DNA of 64,000 nt from Sphingomonadaceae bacterium (GTDB lineage Bacteria > Pseudomonadota > Alphaproteobacteria > Sphingomonadales > Sphingomonadaceae): NCBI GenBank assembly GCA_020850455.1, contig JADZEQ010000004.1:1-64000 (forward strand). Direction: 5' to 3'. How positions within the stretch are numbered: position 1 is the first letter of the stretch; each line of letters starts with the position of its first letter. Under the pieces are notes generated by a model. It saw only the letters and a list, made by a program, of their open reading frames with translations. It had not been told where the DNA came from and did no database searches. Both the position numbers and the translations under genes were made by a program. Positions 56,595-64,000 of this stretch are shown here, one piece after another.

Positions 56595-58343
56595 TTATTC
56601 CGCCGCCATTGCCAAGGGCGCAGCCTGCGGCCCACGAATGACCCGACCGGGCAAGGCACCAACCATGTCGCCGTTACGGAATGTCACCTGCCCCGATTTG
56701 ATTGTCGCGACATAGCCATCCGCCTTTTGCAGCAGACGCTTGCCGCCTGCGGGCAAATCAAAGGCGAGCCATGGCTTGCCCAATTTTATCGCGTCCATGT
56801 CAATGATGTTGAGGTCGGCAAGCATATTGGCAGCGATGATGCCGCGATCTTCCAACCCATAGAGCAGGGCCGTATCACGGCACTGGCGCTTGATCGCATG
56901 CTCGAGCGACAAGCGCCCGCCCCGGCGACGGTTTTTCACCCAATGTTCGAGCATGAAGGTCGGGCTGGCCGCATCGCAGATGGTGCCGCAATGCGCGCCG
57001 CCATCCGACAGGCTGTTCACCGTGTCATCGGCATTTTGCAATTCTTCCAAAAAGTCGAGGTTGCCGTCTGCATAGTTGAGGATGGGCAGATAGATAAAAC
57101 CCGTGCCATCGTCGGCGCACAACATGTCATAGGCATATTCGGCCGGGTCTTTGCCCGCCGCTGCGGCGCGCGCCGCGACACTGGCCGCTTCATCGGGTTC
57201 ATAGTCGAAATCGGCGTCCATTTCATATTGCATGTTCCAGCCGCACGACACCGCCATGATAAAGCCCAATATGTCCTGCGGGGCTGCAGAAAAATCATTC
57301 TCCTGCGCCAACAAGCGCGCCTTGAACGCCGGGTCGAGCAATTTGGCCTTTTGCGCGTCCCACGGCAGGGCGGCAATTTCGGCCCAAGCGGGGCGAAAGC
57401 GGAATGGGTGGACGGTCCCGCGCCATGCCATGATGACGCCATTGCCGCGCAGGGCAATCTGCGCGACGATATTAGCCCCCTTGGCATTTTCAGCGCGCAT
57501 CGTCGCAATTTGTTCGCTGAGCGGCAATTCCTTGGCAATCGATTGCAGCGCGGCAAAGGTCACCGGCAGGCCGGTTTCGCGGCTGAGTTGCCCCATCCAT
57601 GCAAATTCATTCCATTCACGGCGCAAGTCGCTCGCCATTTCAAAGACGCCATGGCCGACCCGGCCCATCGCGCGGCCAATTTCGACCAACTCCTCCGCCG
57701 TGGCGGTGGTGCCGGGCACCAATTCGCCATCCACCGATTTATGGAGGACGGTGCGGCTGGTCGAAAAGCCGAGCGCGCCCGCGCGCACGCCATCTTCGAC
57801 AATATCCGCCATGGCGGCGATATCCTCTGCGGTGGGCACCGCGCCCGGACATTCGCGGTCGCCCAGTACATAGGCGCGCACCGCGCCATGCGGCACATGG
57901 GTGCCGACATCCACCGTGCGCGGCAATTGTTCGAGCGCGTCGAGATATTCGGGGAAACTCTCCCAATTCCAGCGCATCCCTTCGGCAAGCGCGGTGCCGG
58001 GAATATCCTCCACCCCTTCCATCAGGCCGATCAGCCAATCATGGCGGTCGGGGCGCGCTGGCGCAAAGCCAACCCCGCAATTGCCCATGATCAGCGTGGT
58101 GACGCCATGCCAGCTCGACGGGGCCATTTCGCTGTCCCACGTCGCCTGCCCGTCATAATGGGTATGCACATCGACAAAGCCGGGGGTGACAACCATGCCC
58201 GTCGCGTCAATTTCTTCGCGCCCACCGGGCAAATTCGTGCCGACCGCACTGATCAACCGACCATCGATTGCAATGTCGCCGACAAAAGCCGGGGCACCGC
58301 TGCCATCAACAATCGTCCCGCCACGAATCACCAGATCATGCAT
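56595..58343 (-). CDS. N-acyl-D-amino-acid deacylase-like amidohydrolase
   Basis: This 582-residue TIM-barrel metallohydrolase has [11 protein letters not shown] at the start, the metal motif [29 protein letters not shown] near residue 425 and the C-terminal DLNIIDMD and [16 protein letters not shown] sheet. The order matches D-aminoacylase/N-acyl-D-glutamate deacylase. It hydrolyses an acylated D-amino acid or a related amide. ATG at 58343 is preferred, with AAGGG 9 nt upstream; ATG at 58352 is an alternative. It is divergent from the lipoprotein methyltransferase homologue. Confidence 0.9.
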   Translation of the reverse strand: MHDLVIRGGTIVDGSGAPAFVGDIAIDGRLISAVGTNLPGGREEIDATGMVVTPGFVDVHTHYDGQATWDSEMAPSSWHGVTTLIMGNCGVGFAPARPDRHDWLIGLMEGVEDIPGTALAEGMRWNWESFPEYLDALEQLPRTVDVGTHVPHGAVRAYVLGDRECPGAVPTAEDIAAMADIVEDGVRAGALGFSTSRTVLHKSVDGELVPGTTATAEELVEIGRAMGRVGHGVFEMASDLRREWNEFAWMGQLSRETGLPVTFAALQSIAKELPLSEQIATMRAENAKGANIVAQIALRGNGVIMAWRGTVHPFRFRPAWAEIAALPWDAQKAKLLDPAFKARLLAQENDFSAAPQDILGFIMAVSCGWNMQYEMDADFDYEPDEAASVAARAAAAGKDPAEYAYDMLCADDGTGFIYLPILNYADGNLDFLEELQNADDTVNSLSDGGAHCGTICDAASPTFMLEHWVKNRRRGGRLSLEHAIKRQCRDTALLYGLEDRGIIAANMLADLNIIDMDAIKLGKPWLAFDLPAGGKRLLQKADGYVATIKSGQVTFRNGDMVGALPGRVIRGPQAAPLAMAAE

Positions 58344-58419
58344 TGCACCCATCCCTTGCCAAGCTCTCCATCGCGGTTATGGTGCCACGACGCGTAGCAG
58401 TGTGCAACCTATTGGCACA

Positions 58420-58425
58420 TATAAT
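58420..58425 (+). promoter_or_regulatory. Candidate -10 (TATAAT) before the lipoprotein methyltransferase gene
   Basis: A consensus TATAAT at 58420-58425 sits 26 nt before the next ATG. It lies inside a short inverted repeat TGGCA/TGCCA (58413-58417 and 58425-58429). No good -35 is seen 17 nt upstream, so an activator or extended element may be needed. Confidence 0.35.
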
Positions 58426-58451
58426 GCCATGAAAGATAGGGATTAGGAATC

Positions 58452-59216
58452 ATGCGCTTACCCATATTGGGCCTTTTGGCGGCCACCGCTTTGCTCAGTG
58501 TTTCGGCCTGCACGACGATGGGGCAAAGCGCGCCAAGCAGCGCAGATTATGCCGCTGCGCTGGCCGATCCGGCACGCCCCGCAGCGGAACGTGCGCGCGA
58601 TGGCGCGCGCTTGCCCGCCGAATTGCTTGCCTTTGCGGGCATTCGCCCCGGCATGATCGTCGGCGATTATATCATGGGTGGCGGCTATCTGACCCGGATT
58701 TTGAGCGGCGCGGTCGGCCCCACAGGCCATGTCTATGCCTTTCAACCGGCCGAGTTCATCGCCTTTCGCGCCCAATATGGGGAGGATCAGCGCCAAGTCG
58801 ACGCCGCTTATGCCAATGTCGATGCGGTCGGCGGGCCAATTGCCGCGCCACCCTTTCCCGTGCCGCTCGATGCGATCATCACGGTACAAAATTTCCACGA
58901 CCTCTACCTCAACGCCTTTCCGGCTGACAGCGGCGCACGGGCCAGCCGCGCCCTTTTTGCCGCGCTAAAGCCCGGCGGTATTTTGGTAGTGGTCGACCAT
59001 AGCGCCGCCGATGGCAGCGGTACGCGCGATGCCGACGGGCTCCACCGGATTGACCGGGCCGCCGTCATCGCCGCGCTGACCGGCGCGGGCTTCATCCTCG
59101 ATGGCGAAAGCAATCTTTACGCGCGCAGCACCGACGCGCGCACGCACAATGTCTTCAACCCGGCCATTCGCGGCCAGACCGATCAATTCACCCTGCGCTT
59201 TCGCAAACCGCGCTGA
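58452..59216 (+). CDS. Class I methyltransferase-like lipoprotein (COG4798 type)
   Basis: This 254-residue protein has a lipoprotein signal with lipobox SVSAC (C20) and a Rossmann-like methyltransferase fold: GMIVGDYIMGGGYLTRIL stands for motif I, DAIITVQNFHDLY for motif IV and LKPGGILVVVDHSA for motif V. These match the predicted methyltransferases of COG4798. The export signal is puzzling because SAM is cytoplasmic. AGGAATC precedes the ATG. It may be an inactive binding protein. The downstream glutamine amidotransferase gene converges on it. Confidence 0.83.
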   Translation: MRLPILGLLAATALLSVSACTTMGQSAPSSADYAAALADPARPAAERARDGARLPAELLAFAGIRPGMIVGDYIMGGGYLTRILSGAVGPTGHVYAFQPAEFIAFRAQYGEDQRQVDAAYANVDAVGGPIAAPPFPVPLDAIITVQNFHDLYLNAFPADSGARASRALFAALKPGGILVVVDHSAADGSGTRDADGLHRIDRAAVIAALTGAGFILDGESNLYARSTDARTHNVFNPAIRGQTDQFTLRFRKPR

Positions 59217-59217
59217 A

Positions 59218-60144
59218 TCATATATCAAGCGCCGCGATGCGGCGGCGCGGTGATGCCGCGCTGCCATCCGCCGCGCCATCGACGATCAGCGCCGCATATT
59301 CGGGCACTTCGACCCAAGTCGCAACATCGCGGGTCGCCGGTTCGCTGGCCACCAATGTCGATGCACCCGCCGACCCACCGGTCATTTTCCATTCGCCATC
59401 GGCAAATTGATAGGCCGCACCCATCGTGTACCAAAGGCTGAGGAAATTGACCCCGCCTTGAAATGGGGGTCGTTCAAACCGGCCAAAGTCAAAGGTGAAA
59501 CGCACCGCAATCAGGCTGCGGCCATCGCCCAGCAATAAATTGACCGAGGAGGAAGCGTGGATGCCGCGCCGCGCGCGCACGTCCCGTATGATGGAGAGCG
59601 CACGCTCGGTTGCCGCCAGCAACTGAGCGGGGTCAAACGGCCCGGTTAAATCGCCATCGATGCACGACAGGATTAAGGCATAAAGCCACGCGCTGTCGGT
59701 CATTGCCGCGATGTGCGGCAAAATGTCGGGCCGGATATGCGCGGCCAGATCATAACGCATTTCGCCAAAGCGCGCGAGGTCGCCATTATGCGCCATGACC
59801 AGCGGCGAGCCGGGCGAGGAAAATGGGTGGAGGCTCTGCCGGTTGACCGCGACATGCCCGTCATAGGGAATACCGCGCAGGTGGGCGATCAGCGCGCGCA
59901 CCCGCAGCTTGGCGGCGATGCTGCGCAAATTGGGGTCAAAAATCGCGACATCGGTCGAACGAAAGAGCAAGGGCAGATGGGCATCGGCCATCGCGTCATC
60001 CCATGCGGCCAGCCCATAGCCCGCCAGATTGAGCATGGAGAGCATTTGCGCATCGACGACTTGGTGGATCAGGCTCGAATCCGGTTTGATCAGCAGATCG
60101 TCGAGCCGGACGCTTTCCCCGACATAGGCCAGCATGCGGCACAT
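59218..60144 (-). CDS. Class II glutamine amidotransferase
   Basis: This 308-residue Ntn hydrolase starts MCRMLAY, so removal of Met leaves the nucleophile C2. LRGIPYDGHVAVNRQSLHPF, AHNGDLARF and SAWLYALIL follow, as in YafJ-type proteins that carry a glutaminase domain alone. With no synthase domain, the acceptor is unknown. Its ATG overlaps the stop of the cNMP-binding gene (TGATG), so the two are coupled and a regulatory link is possible. Confidence 0.92.
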   Translation of the reverse strand: MCRMLAYVGESVRLDDLLIKPDSSLIHQVVDAQMLSMLNLAGYGLAAWDDAMADAHLPLLFRSTDVAIFDPNLRSIAAKLRVRALIAHLRGIPYDGHVAVNRQSLHPFSSPGSPLVMAHNGDLARFGEMRYDLAAHIRPDILPHIAAMTDSAWLYALILSCIDGDLTGPFDPAQLLAATERALSIIRDVRARRGIHASSSVNLLLGDGRSLIAVRFTFDFGRFERPPFQGGVNFLSLWYTMGAAYQFADGEWKMTGGSAGASTLVASEPATRDVATWVEVPEYAALIVDGAADGSAASPRRRIAALDI

Positions 60145-61100
60145 CAGCCCATCCTCCCCGCCACGCGCTGCAGGCGTCCGACAATGCGCGACAGGCGGCG
60201 CAAGTCGCGCACCATCTGCAACCCCGCCTGGCGCATCACCATCCGCGCGAAGGGGCTTTCGCCGCGCCGCAATTGTTGCAACGCATCGCCACCAATCAGG
60301 AAAACCACGCCATCTTCGCGCATGTCGAGGTGGAGGAGGCGCGGTGCACCATCGAGCATCGGGGCCAATCCCGCAAAGCTGCCCGGGCCATAAAGAAATA
60401 TCTGTTCCGCGCCGTGCAAATTGGGGAGGGAGGCACGTATCGCGCCGCGCGCCACCAGCATCAGCGCTGTTGCCGCTTCCCCCGCGCGCGCCAGCAAAGT
60501 CCCGCGCGGCACATCAACCCGCGCAACGCAAGCACCCAGGTCCGCCCAATCGGCTGCATCAAAAGCGTCAAAGCCCGGAAAGCTGTGAAGCAGCGCCGCC
60601 ATATCACCGGGCGCACCGGCTGTCGGCGGCGGAAGATCACCAATTGCCCGTGGCGCACCCGCCCCCTGATCGAGCAGCGGGCCAATATCGATCAGGGTCG
60701 ATCTTGTCCGTTCCGCCACCTCCAACCGCATGCGGTCGAGCAGAATATGCGCGCCCACATCGCCGCTTTGCGCCAGCGGATGAAAGCGGTCGAGGCTCAG
60801 CCGCCAACCGCAACAATCGTCGAGCACACGCGCGCTCGCCGAACGCACCCCTTGGTCGAGCAGCGACAATTCGCCGACGCTTTCGCCCGCCCCCAGCTCA
60901 CCAATTACCACTTCACCGTCGCCCGGGGTTCGCCCGACCAGCGCGATCCGCCCGCTTTCGATGACATAGACGCCGCTCGTCGGCTGCCCTTGTCGGAACA
61001 GATAATCCCCGTTCGGCACCGCAAAACGGCTTTCAAAAATACCCAGCCGTTCCAGCGCCGCCTGATCCAAGCCATTGAGCAGGGGCGGGAGCGTCGTCAT
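60144..61100 (-). CDS. Tandem cyclic-nucleotide-binding-domain protein without DNA-binding domain
   Basis: This 318-residue protein has two cNMP-binding jelly rolls. The first is at about 10-125, with GDYLFRQGQPTSGVYVIESG, GESVGELSLLD and SASARV. The second is at about 165-300, with RGTLLARAGEAATALMLVARG and YGPGSFAGLAPMLDG. The first keeps a GEL-type phosphate-binding cassette; the second lacks the usual arginine. The end is a short helix rich in Arg with no helix-turn-helix. It overlaps the acyl-CoA dehydrogenase stop (ATGA) and the amidotransferase start. It probably works by protein contact. Confidence 0.85.
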   Translation of the reverse strand: MTTLPPLLNGLDQAALERLGIFESRFAVPNGDYLFRQGQPTSGVYVIESGRIALVGRTPGDGEVVIGELGAGESVGELSLLDQGVRSASARVLDDCCGWRLSLDRFHPLAQSGDVGAHILLDRMRLEVAERTRSTLIDIGPLLDQGAGAPRAIGDLPPPTAGAPGDMAALLHSFPGFDAFDAADWADLGACVARVDVPRGTLLARAGEAATALMLVARGAIRASLPNLHGAEQIFLYGPGSFAGLAPMLDGAPRLLHLDMREDGVVFLIGGDALQQLRRGESPFARMVMRQAGLQMVRDLRRLSRIVGRLQRVAGRMG

Positions 61101-62386
61101 CCCCCCAACTGGCCCTTTTTGGGGCCCATATAGCCAAAGAGATAGGCTGCCACTTTGCGCATCTGAATTTCCTCCGCCCCCTCTGTTATCCGATAGCGCC
61201 GATGATGGCGATAAATATGCTCAAAGGGCTTGTGCCGCGAATAGCCGATGCCGCCGTGCACCTGCATGGCGCGGTCCGCCGCCTCGCAAACCAAGCGGTT
61301 CGCCCAATAATTGCACATGGAAATATGGTCGGACAGTTGATGTTCCCATTGTGCATGGGGGACATTATCCATTTCCCACGCCGTTTTATGGATGAGCAGG
61401 CGGAGCATTTCACATTGGGTGGCGAGTTCGACCAGCGGAAATTGTATCCCCTGATTACGCGCCAATTCCTCCCCAAATGGTTTGCGGCTGCGCGCATAGG
61501 CAACACTTTCATCGACGCAATATTGCGCGGCGCCGAGCGACGATGCCGCCTGCCGGATGCGGTTCTGATGCACAAAGCTCTGCGCGAGGGCGAGGCCGCG
61601 CCCCTCCTCCCCCAATAAGGCGCTGTCGGGCACCCAGACGTTGGTAAAGCTGAGCCGCGGGTGATCGGTCGGCATATTAAAGGTCCACAGATATTCCTCT
61701 ATTTGCAGCCCATCGCTGGGGTTGGGCACCAAAAAGCAACTGATACCGCGCGCATCCCCTGCTTTGCCATCTGTGCGGGCAAAGGTCGCGCAATGGCTCG
61801 CCACATGCATGCCGGTGATCCACATTTTTTCGCCATCGATGCGCCAACCAGCGACGCCATCGCGCACTTCCCGCACCGCGCGCGTTTCCATATGGGTTGC
61901 GTCCGAACCATGGTGCGGTTCGGTGAGGCCAAAGGCGACCCGCCGCTGCCCGGCAAAACCGCCCAGAATAAATTCTTCCTTTTGCGCGTCCGTCCCCCAT
62001 TGGTCGAACATGGCGACGAAGGGAAAATTGCCGACAATCGAATGTTCATTTTGCAAATCATTGTGGAGGCCAAGCCCCCGGCGCGCCAGATGTTCGCGGA
62101 TCACCGCCATCCACAAATTGCTGCCGTCCTTGCCGCCATAGCGCGATGGCGCGGAAAAACGCCAATGCCCTGCCGCATCGGCGCGGCGTGTGGCGGTGCG
62201 TAACAAATTTTCCCATTCATGCCGGGGCAGCCCGCCCGCTTCAAAATCGGTGCGCGCCCATTCGCGGCGATGGTCAAAAAAGCGGATATTATCGTCCGCT
62301 TGCTCGAGCGGGCGGATCTCTGCCTCGATGAAGGCGTCCAGTTCCGCCAGATAGGCATTAAGGTCATCGCCAAAGGAAAAATCCAT
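61097..62386 (-). CDS. Acyl-CoA dehydrogenase
   Basis: This 429-residue flavoenzyme has the three-part ACAD layout. FGLTEPHHGSDATHMETRA in the middle domain is the FAD/substrate loop, followed by KMWITGMHVASH. AAQYCVDESVAYARSRKPFGEELARNQGIQ and MQVHGGIGYSRHKPFEHIYRHHRRYRITEGAEEIQ are the C-terminal signatures. It oxidises an acyl-CoA. It lies in one operon with an APH-like kinase, as in ACAD10/ACAD11-type 4-hydroxyacyl-CoA breakdown, which suggests such substrates (inference). Its stop overlaps the cNMP-binding gene. Confidence 0.94.
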   Translation of the reverse strand: MDFSFGDDLNAYLAELDAFIEAEIRPLEQADDNIRFFDHRREWARTDFEAGGLPRHEWENLLRTATRRADAAGHWRFSAPSRYGGKDGSNLWMAVIREHLARRGLGLHNDLQNEHSIVGNFPFVAMFDQWGTDAQKEEFILGGFAGQRRVAFGLTEPHHGSDATHMETRAVREVRDGVAGWRIDGEKMWITGMHVASHCATFARTDGKAGDARGISCFLVPNPSDGLQIEEYLWTFNMPTDHPRLSFTNVWVPDSALLGEEGRGLALAQSFVHQNRIRQAASSLGAAQYCVDESVAYARSRKPFGEELARNQGIQFPLVELATQCEMLRLLIHKTAWEMDNVPHAQWEHQLSDHISMCNYWANRLVCEAADRAMQVHGGIGYSRHKPFEHIYRHHRRYRITEGAEEIQMRKVAAYLFGYMGPKKGQLGG

Positions 62387-62438
62387 GCCACACTCCCCAT
62401 AAGTTCGATGCCAAGGCTGCCGTTAAATGCCCCCCAAA

Positions 62439-63149
62439 TCAATGACTTTCGATAGATTTGATGATGCGGCGTAACCAATTTTGCGCCGCCATGTCCGCGC
62501 CAATATCGACGACAAATTCCTGCCCGCGTCCGACACTTTGCAGCCGGTTGCCCGGCAACCAACGCCGCGCATCACCATGAAAGCTAAGCGCGCGCCGCCG
62601 ATGCAGCCAATCGGGCACCTGCCACAGGCTGACCGGCCCATCGGGCACCGACAGCCGCAAATCGGGCGATGCATGGCGGGCGCGCCCGCCATCGCCGACA
62701 AAAACGATATTATTGCGCCAGCCGGGGTTGAGGAAATGGGGGTGGTGCGGGGCGAAATCGGGCGGCGCATCGCCCGCCGCCACATCGAGCATTTGTTCGA
62801 CCCGCATATAGCCGAATATGCGGTGGTGCGCGGCATGGCCATCGCCTGCAAACAGCCCAAAGAACAGGAAGACGTCACCCACCCCAACCCCTTGGTTGGC
62901 AAGATGCGCCGATGCTGCCCCTTGCTGCCCAAAGGCAACGCGCCCATCGGCAAAATGGGGATCATGGTGGCATAGCGCCCGGCCGTCGCGCACAAACTGG
63001 CCCAGCCCAAGGTCGCCATATCGCGTGCTGCTGTTGTCATTATGTTGTTTGGCGGGGATCGGCAGGCTGATCGGCCGACCATCGACTATCGGCGATGGGC
63101 CGCCACCCGACCCGCTGTCAAACCCCTTGCGGCTCAGCACCAGCTTCAC
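62439..63149 (-). CDS. Nmad3-family putative nucleotide modification protein
   Basis: This 236-residue protein opens with KLVLSRKGFDSGSGGGPSP, the hallmark of the Nmad3 family (nucleotide modification associated domain 3). Other conserved parts are GDLGLGQF, CHHDPHF, FLFFGLFAG and FHGDARRWLPG. The family was predicted from its links to DNA base-modification loci, but its reaction is unknown. GTG at 63149 lies 13 nt after the kinase stop. Here it sits between an APH-like kinase and an acyl-CoA dehydrogenase, away from any modification system. Confidence 0.82.
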   Translation of the reverse strand: MKLVLSRKGFDSGSGGGPSPIVDGRPISLPIPAKQHNDNSSTRYGDLGLGQFVRDGRALCHHDPHFADGRVAFGQQGAASAHLANQGVGVGDVFLFFGLFAGDGHAAHHRIFGYMRVEQMLDVAAGDAPPDFAPHHPHFLNPGWRNNIVFVGDGGRARHASPDLRLSVPDGPVSLWQVPDWLHRRRALSFHGDARRWLPGNRLQSVGRGQEFVVDIGADMAAQNWLRRIIKSIESH

Positions 63150-63162
63150 GGCTGGCCCAAAC

Positions 63163-64000
63163 TCATCGACCCCAGCGGGTCCGCGCCAACGTCAATCCGG
63201 GATATTTGGGCATATCCTGCCGACATTTGTCGAACGTCCTTTGCCGCAAGCGCGCCAGCAATTTGTCGCTGTGCAGGTCACAACGTCCGGCCAACAGGTC
63301 GGCCGCGAGCGGCGCATCGGCCCATGTGGCGCGCATCGCTGCTTCACGGCGCGCAATGGCCAGCGCATTGACCGCCACCGCCGCCATGAATTTGTCGCGC
63401 CCTTCGGCCTTGGCGCGGACATTGGCAATCAGCCAGTCACTGACCGCGCCGAGCAATTCATCCCCCGTCACTTCACCCTTAGGTGTCGGTGCGCCGCCGT
63501 CGGTCACCGCGATGCGGGCCGCATCGCGCAATTCTTTGGGTAGATCCTCCTCCAACAATAATAAGAGGTCGAGTTCCTGTTCGGCGGTGCGGCGCGAAAT
63601 GACAGCGCGTTCGATGCTGCTGTCCGCCCCGCTGCGCCAATGGCCGCCCATCTGCAGACAGCCGATTGCCCACCATAAGGTGCGATAAATCAACCAATAG
63701 CGAAAGCGCGCCGGGTCCACCACGCGGCCGCCCGCCGCACGATAAGCGGCAAAAAAATCTTGCAAATCCCCCAAGCCAAAGGCCGGACGATCCACCGCGC
63801 TAAAACGCCATACCGTCATGCAGCCATAGGCAAGATCTTCGTGATAATCGCCCAGATGCGCCAATTCCCAGTCGAGCACCGCACTGAGCCGCCCGTCATC
63901 GACCAGCAAATTGCCCAGACGATAATCGCCATGAACAATTGCCCATTCACCCGCAGCCAAGGGGGGCGGCGCATGGTCGATGCACCATTTGAGGGCGAGC
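63163..64000 (-). CDS. APH-family phosphotransferase (partial, 5' end outside window)
   Basis: The 279 residues present form the C-terminal part of an aminoglycoside-phosphotransferase/choline-kinase-fold enzyme, with the catalytic HGDYRLGN and the metal motif VLDWELAHLGD. The frame stays open to the right edge, so the N-terminal lobe is missing. Enzymes of this ACAD10/ACAD11-like branch phosphorylate 4-hydroxyacyl-CoAs or similar small molecules. The gene leads an operon with Nmad3 and an acyl-CoA dehydrogenase, which supports acyl-CoA chemistry rather than antibiotic resistance. Confidence 0.9.
   Translation of the reverse strand, partial: LALKWCIDHAPPPLAAGEWAIVHGDYRLGNLLVDDGRLSAVLDWELAHLGDYHEDLAYGCMTVWRFSAVDRPAFGLGDLQDFFAAYRAAGGRVVDPARFRYWLIYRTLWWAIGCLQMGGHWRSGADSSIERAVISRRTAEQELDLLLLLEEDLPKELRDAARIAVTDGGAPTPKGEVTGDELLGAVSDWLIANVRAKAEGRDKFMAAVAVNALAIARREAAMRATWADAPLAADLLAGRCDLHSDKLLARLRQRTFDKCRQDMPKYPGLTLARTRWGR

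Noticed and set aside
56574..58397. A 607-codon open frame on the plus strand opposite the amidohydrolase gene
   Set aside because: It lies wholly antisense to a gene with clear family motifs, its translation is rich in His/Arg/Gly with no recognisable domain, and such long antisense frames are common in GC-rich DNA.

Overview
The window is chromosomal DNA of an alphaproteobacterium, most likely of the order Sphingomonadales. The evidence is a partial 16S rRNA gene of sphingomonad type at the left edge, high-GC coding sequence, the order hisS-prfA-prmC-DUF4167, and many short stop/start overlaps (ATGA, TGATG, TAATG) inside operons. I see no phage, IS, CRISPR or tRNA sequence. Apart from the rRNA leader the DNA is densely packed with genes.

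Layout. 1-1350: 5' two thirds of 16S rRNA (minus strand) with its leader and a strong rrn promoter. 1.5-3.4 kb: a Wzx-type flippase and a small membrane protein. 3.4-11.2 kb: a cyclic-di-GMP and signalling block, with an EAL - histidine kinase - response regulator operon, a tiny self-contained transcription unit at 7157-7384, PhaB plus a ribbon-helix-helix protein, and a PAS-GGDEF-EAL-PilZ membrane protein. 11.2-15.4 kb: an mrp - molybdopterin hydroxylase - hemH operon (minus). 15.5-20.9 kb: HflK/HflC, a DegP-type protease and a HerA-like ATPase. 21-24.6 kb: a secreted S10 carboxypeptidase followed by an OPT oligopeptide transporter. 24.6-31.9 kb: queF, a proline-rich membrane protein, SseA, MetC, an MscS channel, Ppa and an M61 peptidase. 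32.1-36.3 kb: hisS-prfA-prmC-DUF4167. 36.3-40 kb: a ThDP enzyme, a DUF454 protein and an aldehyde dehydrogenase. 40-45.5 kb: an SMP-30 protein, a HAD protein, CoA-transferase subunits A and B with a lipoprotein gene between them, an Asp/Asn hydroxylase-like protein and a nuclease. 45.6-49.6 kb: leuC and leuD with a secreted metallo-beta-lactamase-fold gene between them, then a quinone reductase. 49.7-56.5 kb: a seven-gene overlapping operon DUF4129-DUF4350-MoxR-DUF58-SpoIIM-RDD-nitroreductase. 56.6-59.2 kb: a D-aminoacylase-like amidohydrolase and a lipoprotein methyltransferase homologue. 59.2-64 kb: an operon of APH-like kinase (cut by the window), Nmad3, acyl-CoA dehydrogenase, a tandem cNMP-binding protein and a class II glutamine amidotransferase.

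Most of the window is core metabolism and envelope quality control. The parts least explained by known biology are: the 23-codon ORF with its own promoter, structured 3' region and terminator; a molybdenum hydroxylase with alanine at the usual catalytic glutamate position, coupled to mrp and hemH; unrelated genes placed inside the leuCD and CoA-transferase operons; an Nmad3 gene inside an acyl-CoA operon; and a two-domain cyclic-nucleotide-binding protein with no output domain. All function calls rest on reading motifs and family resemblance by eye; no database search was run.
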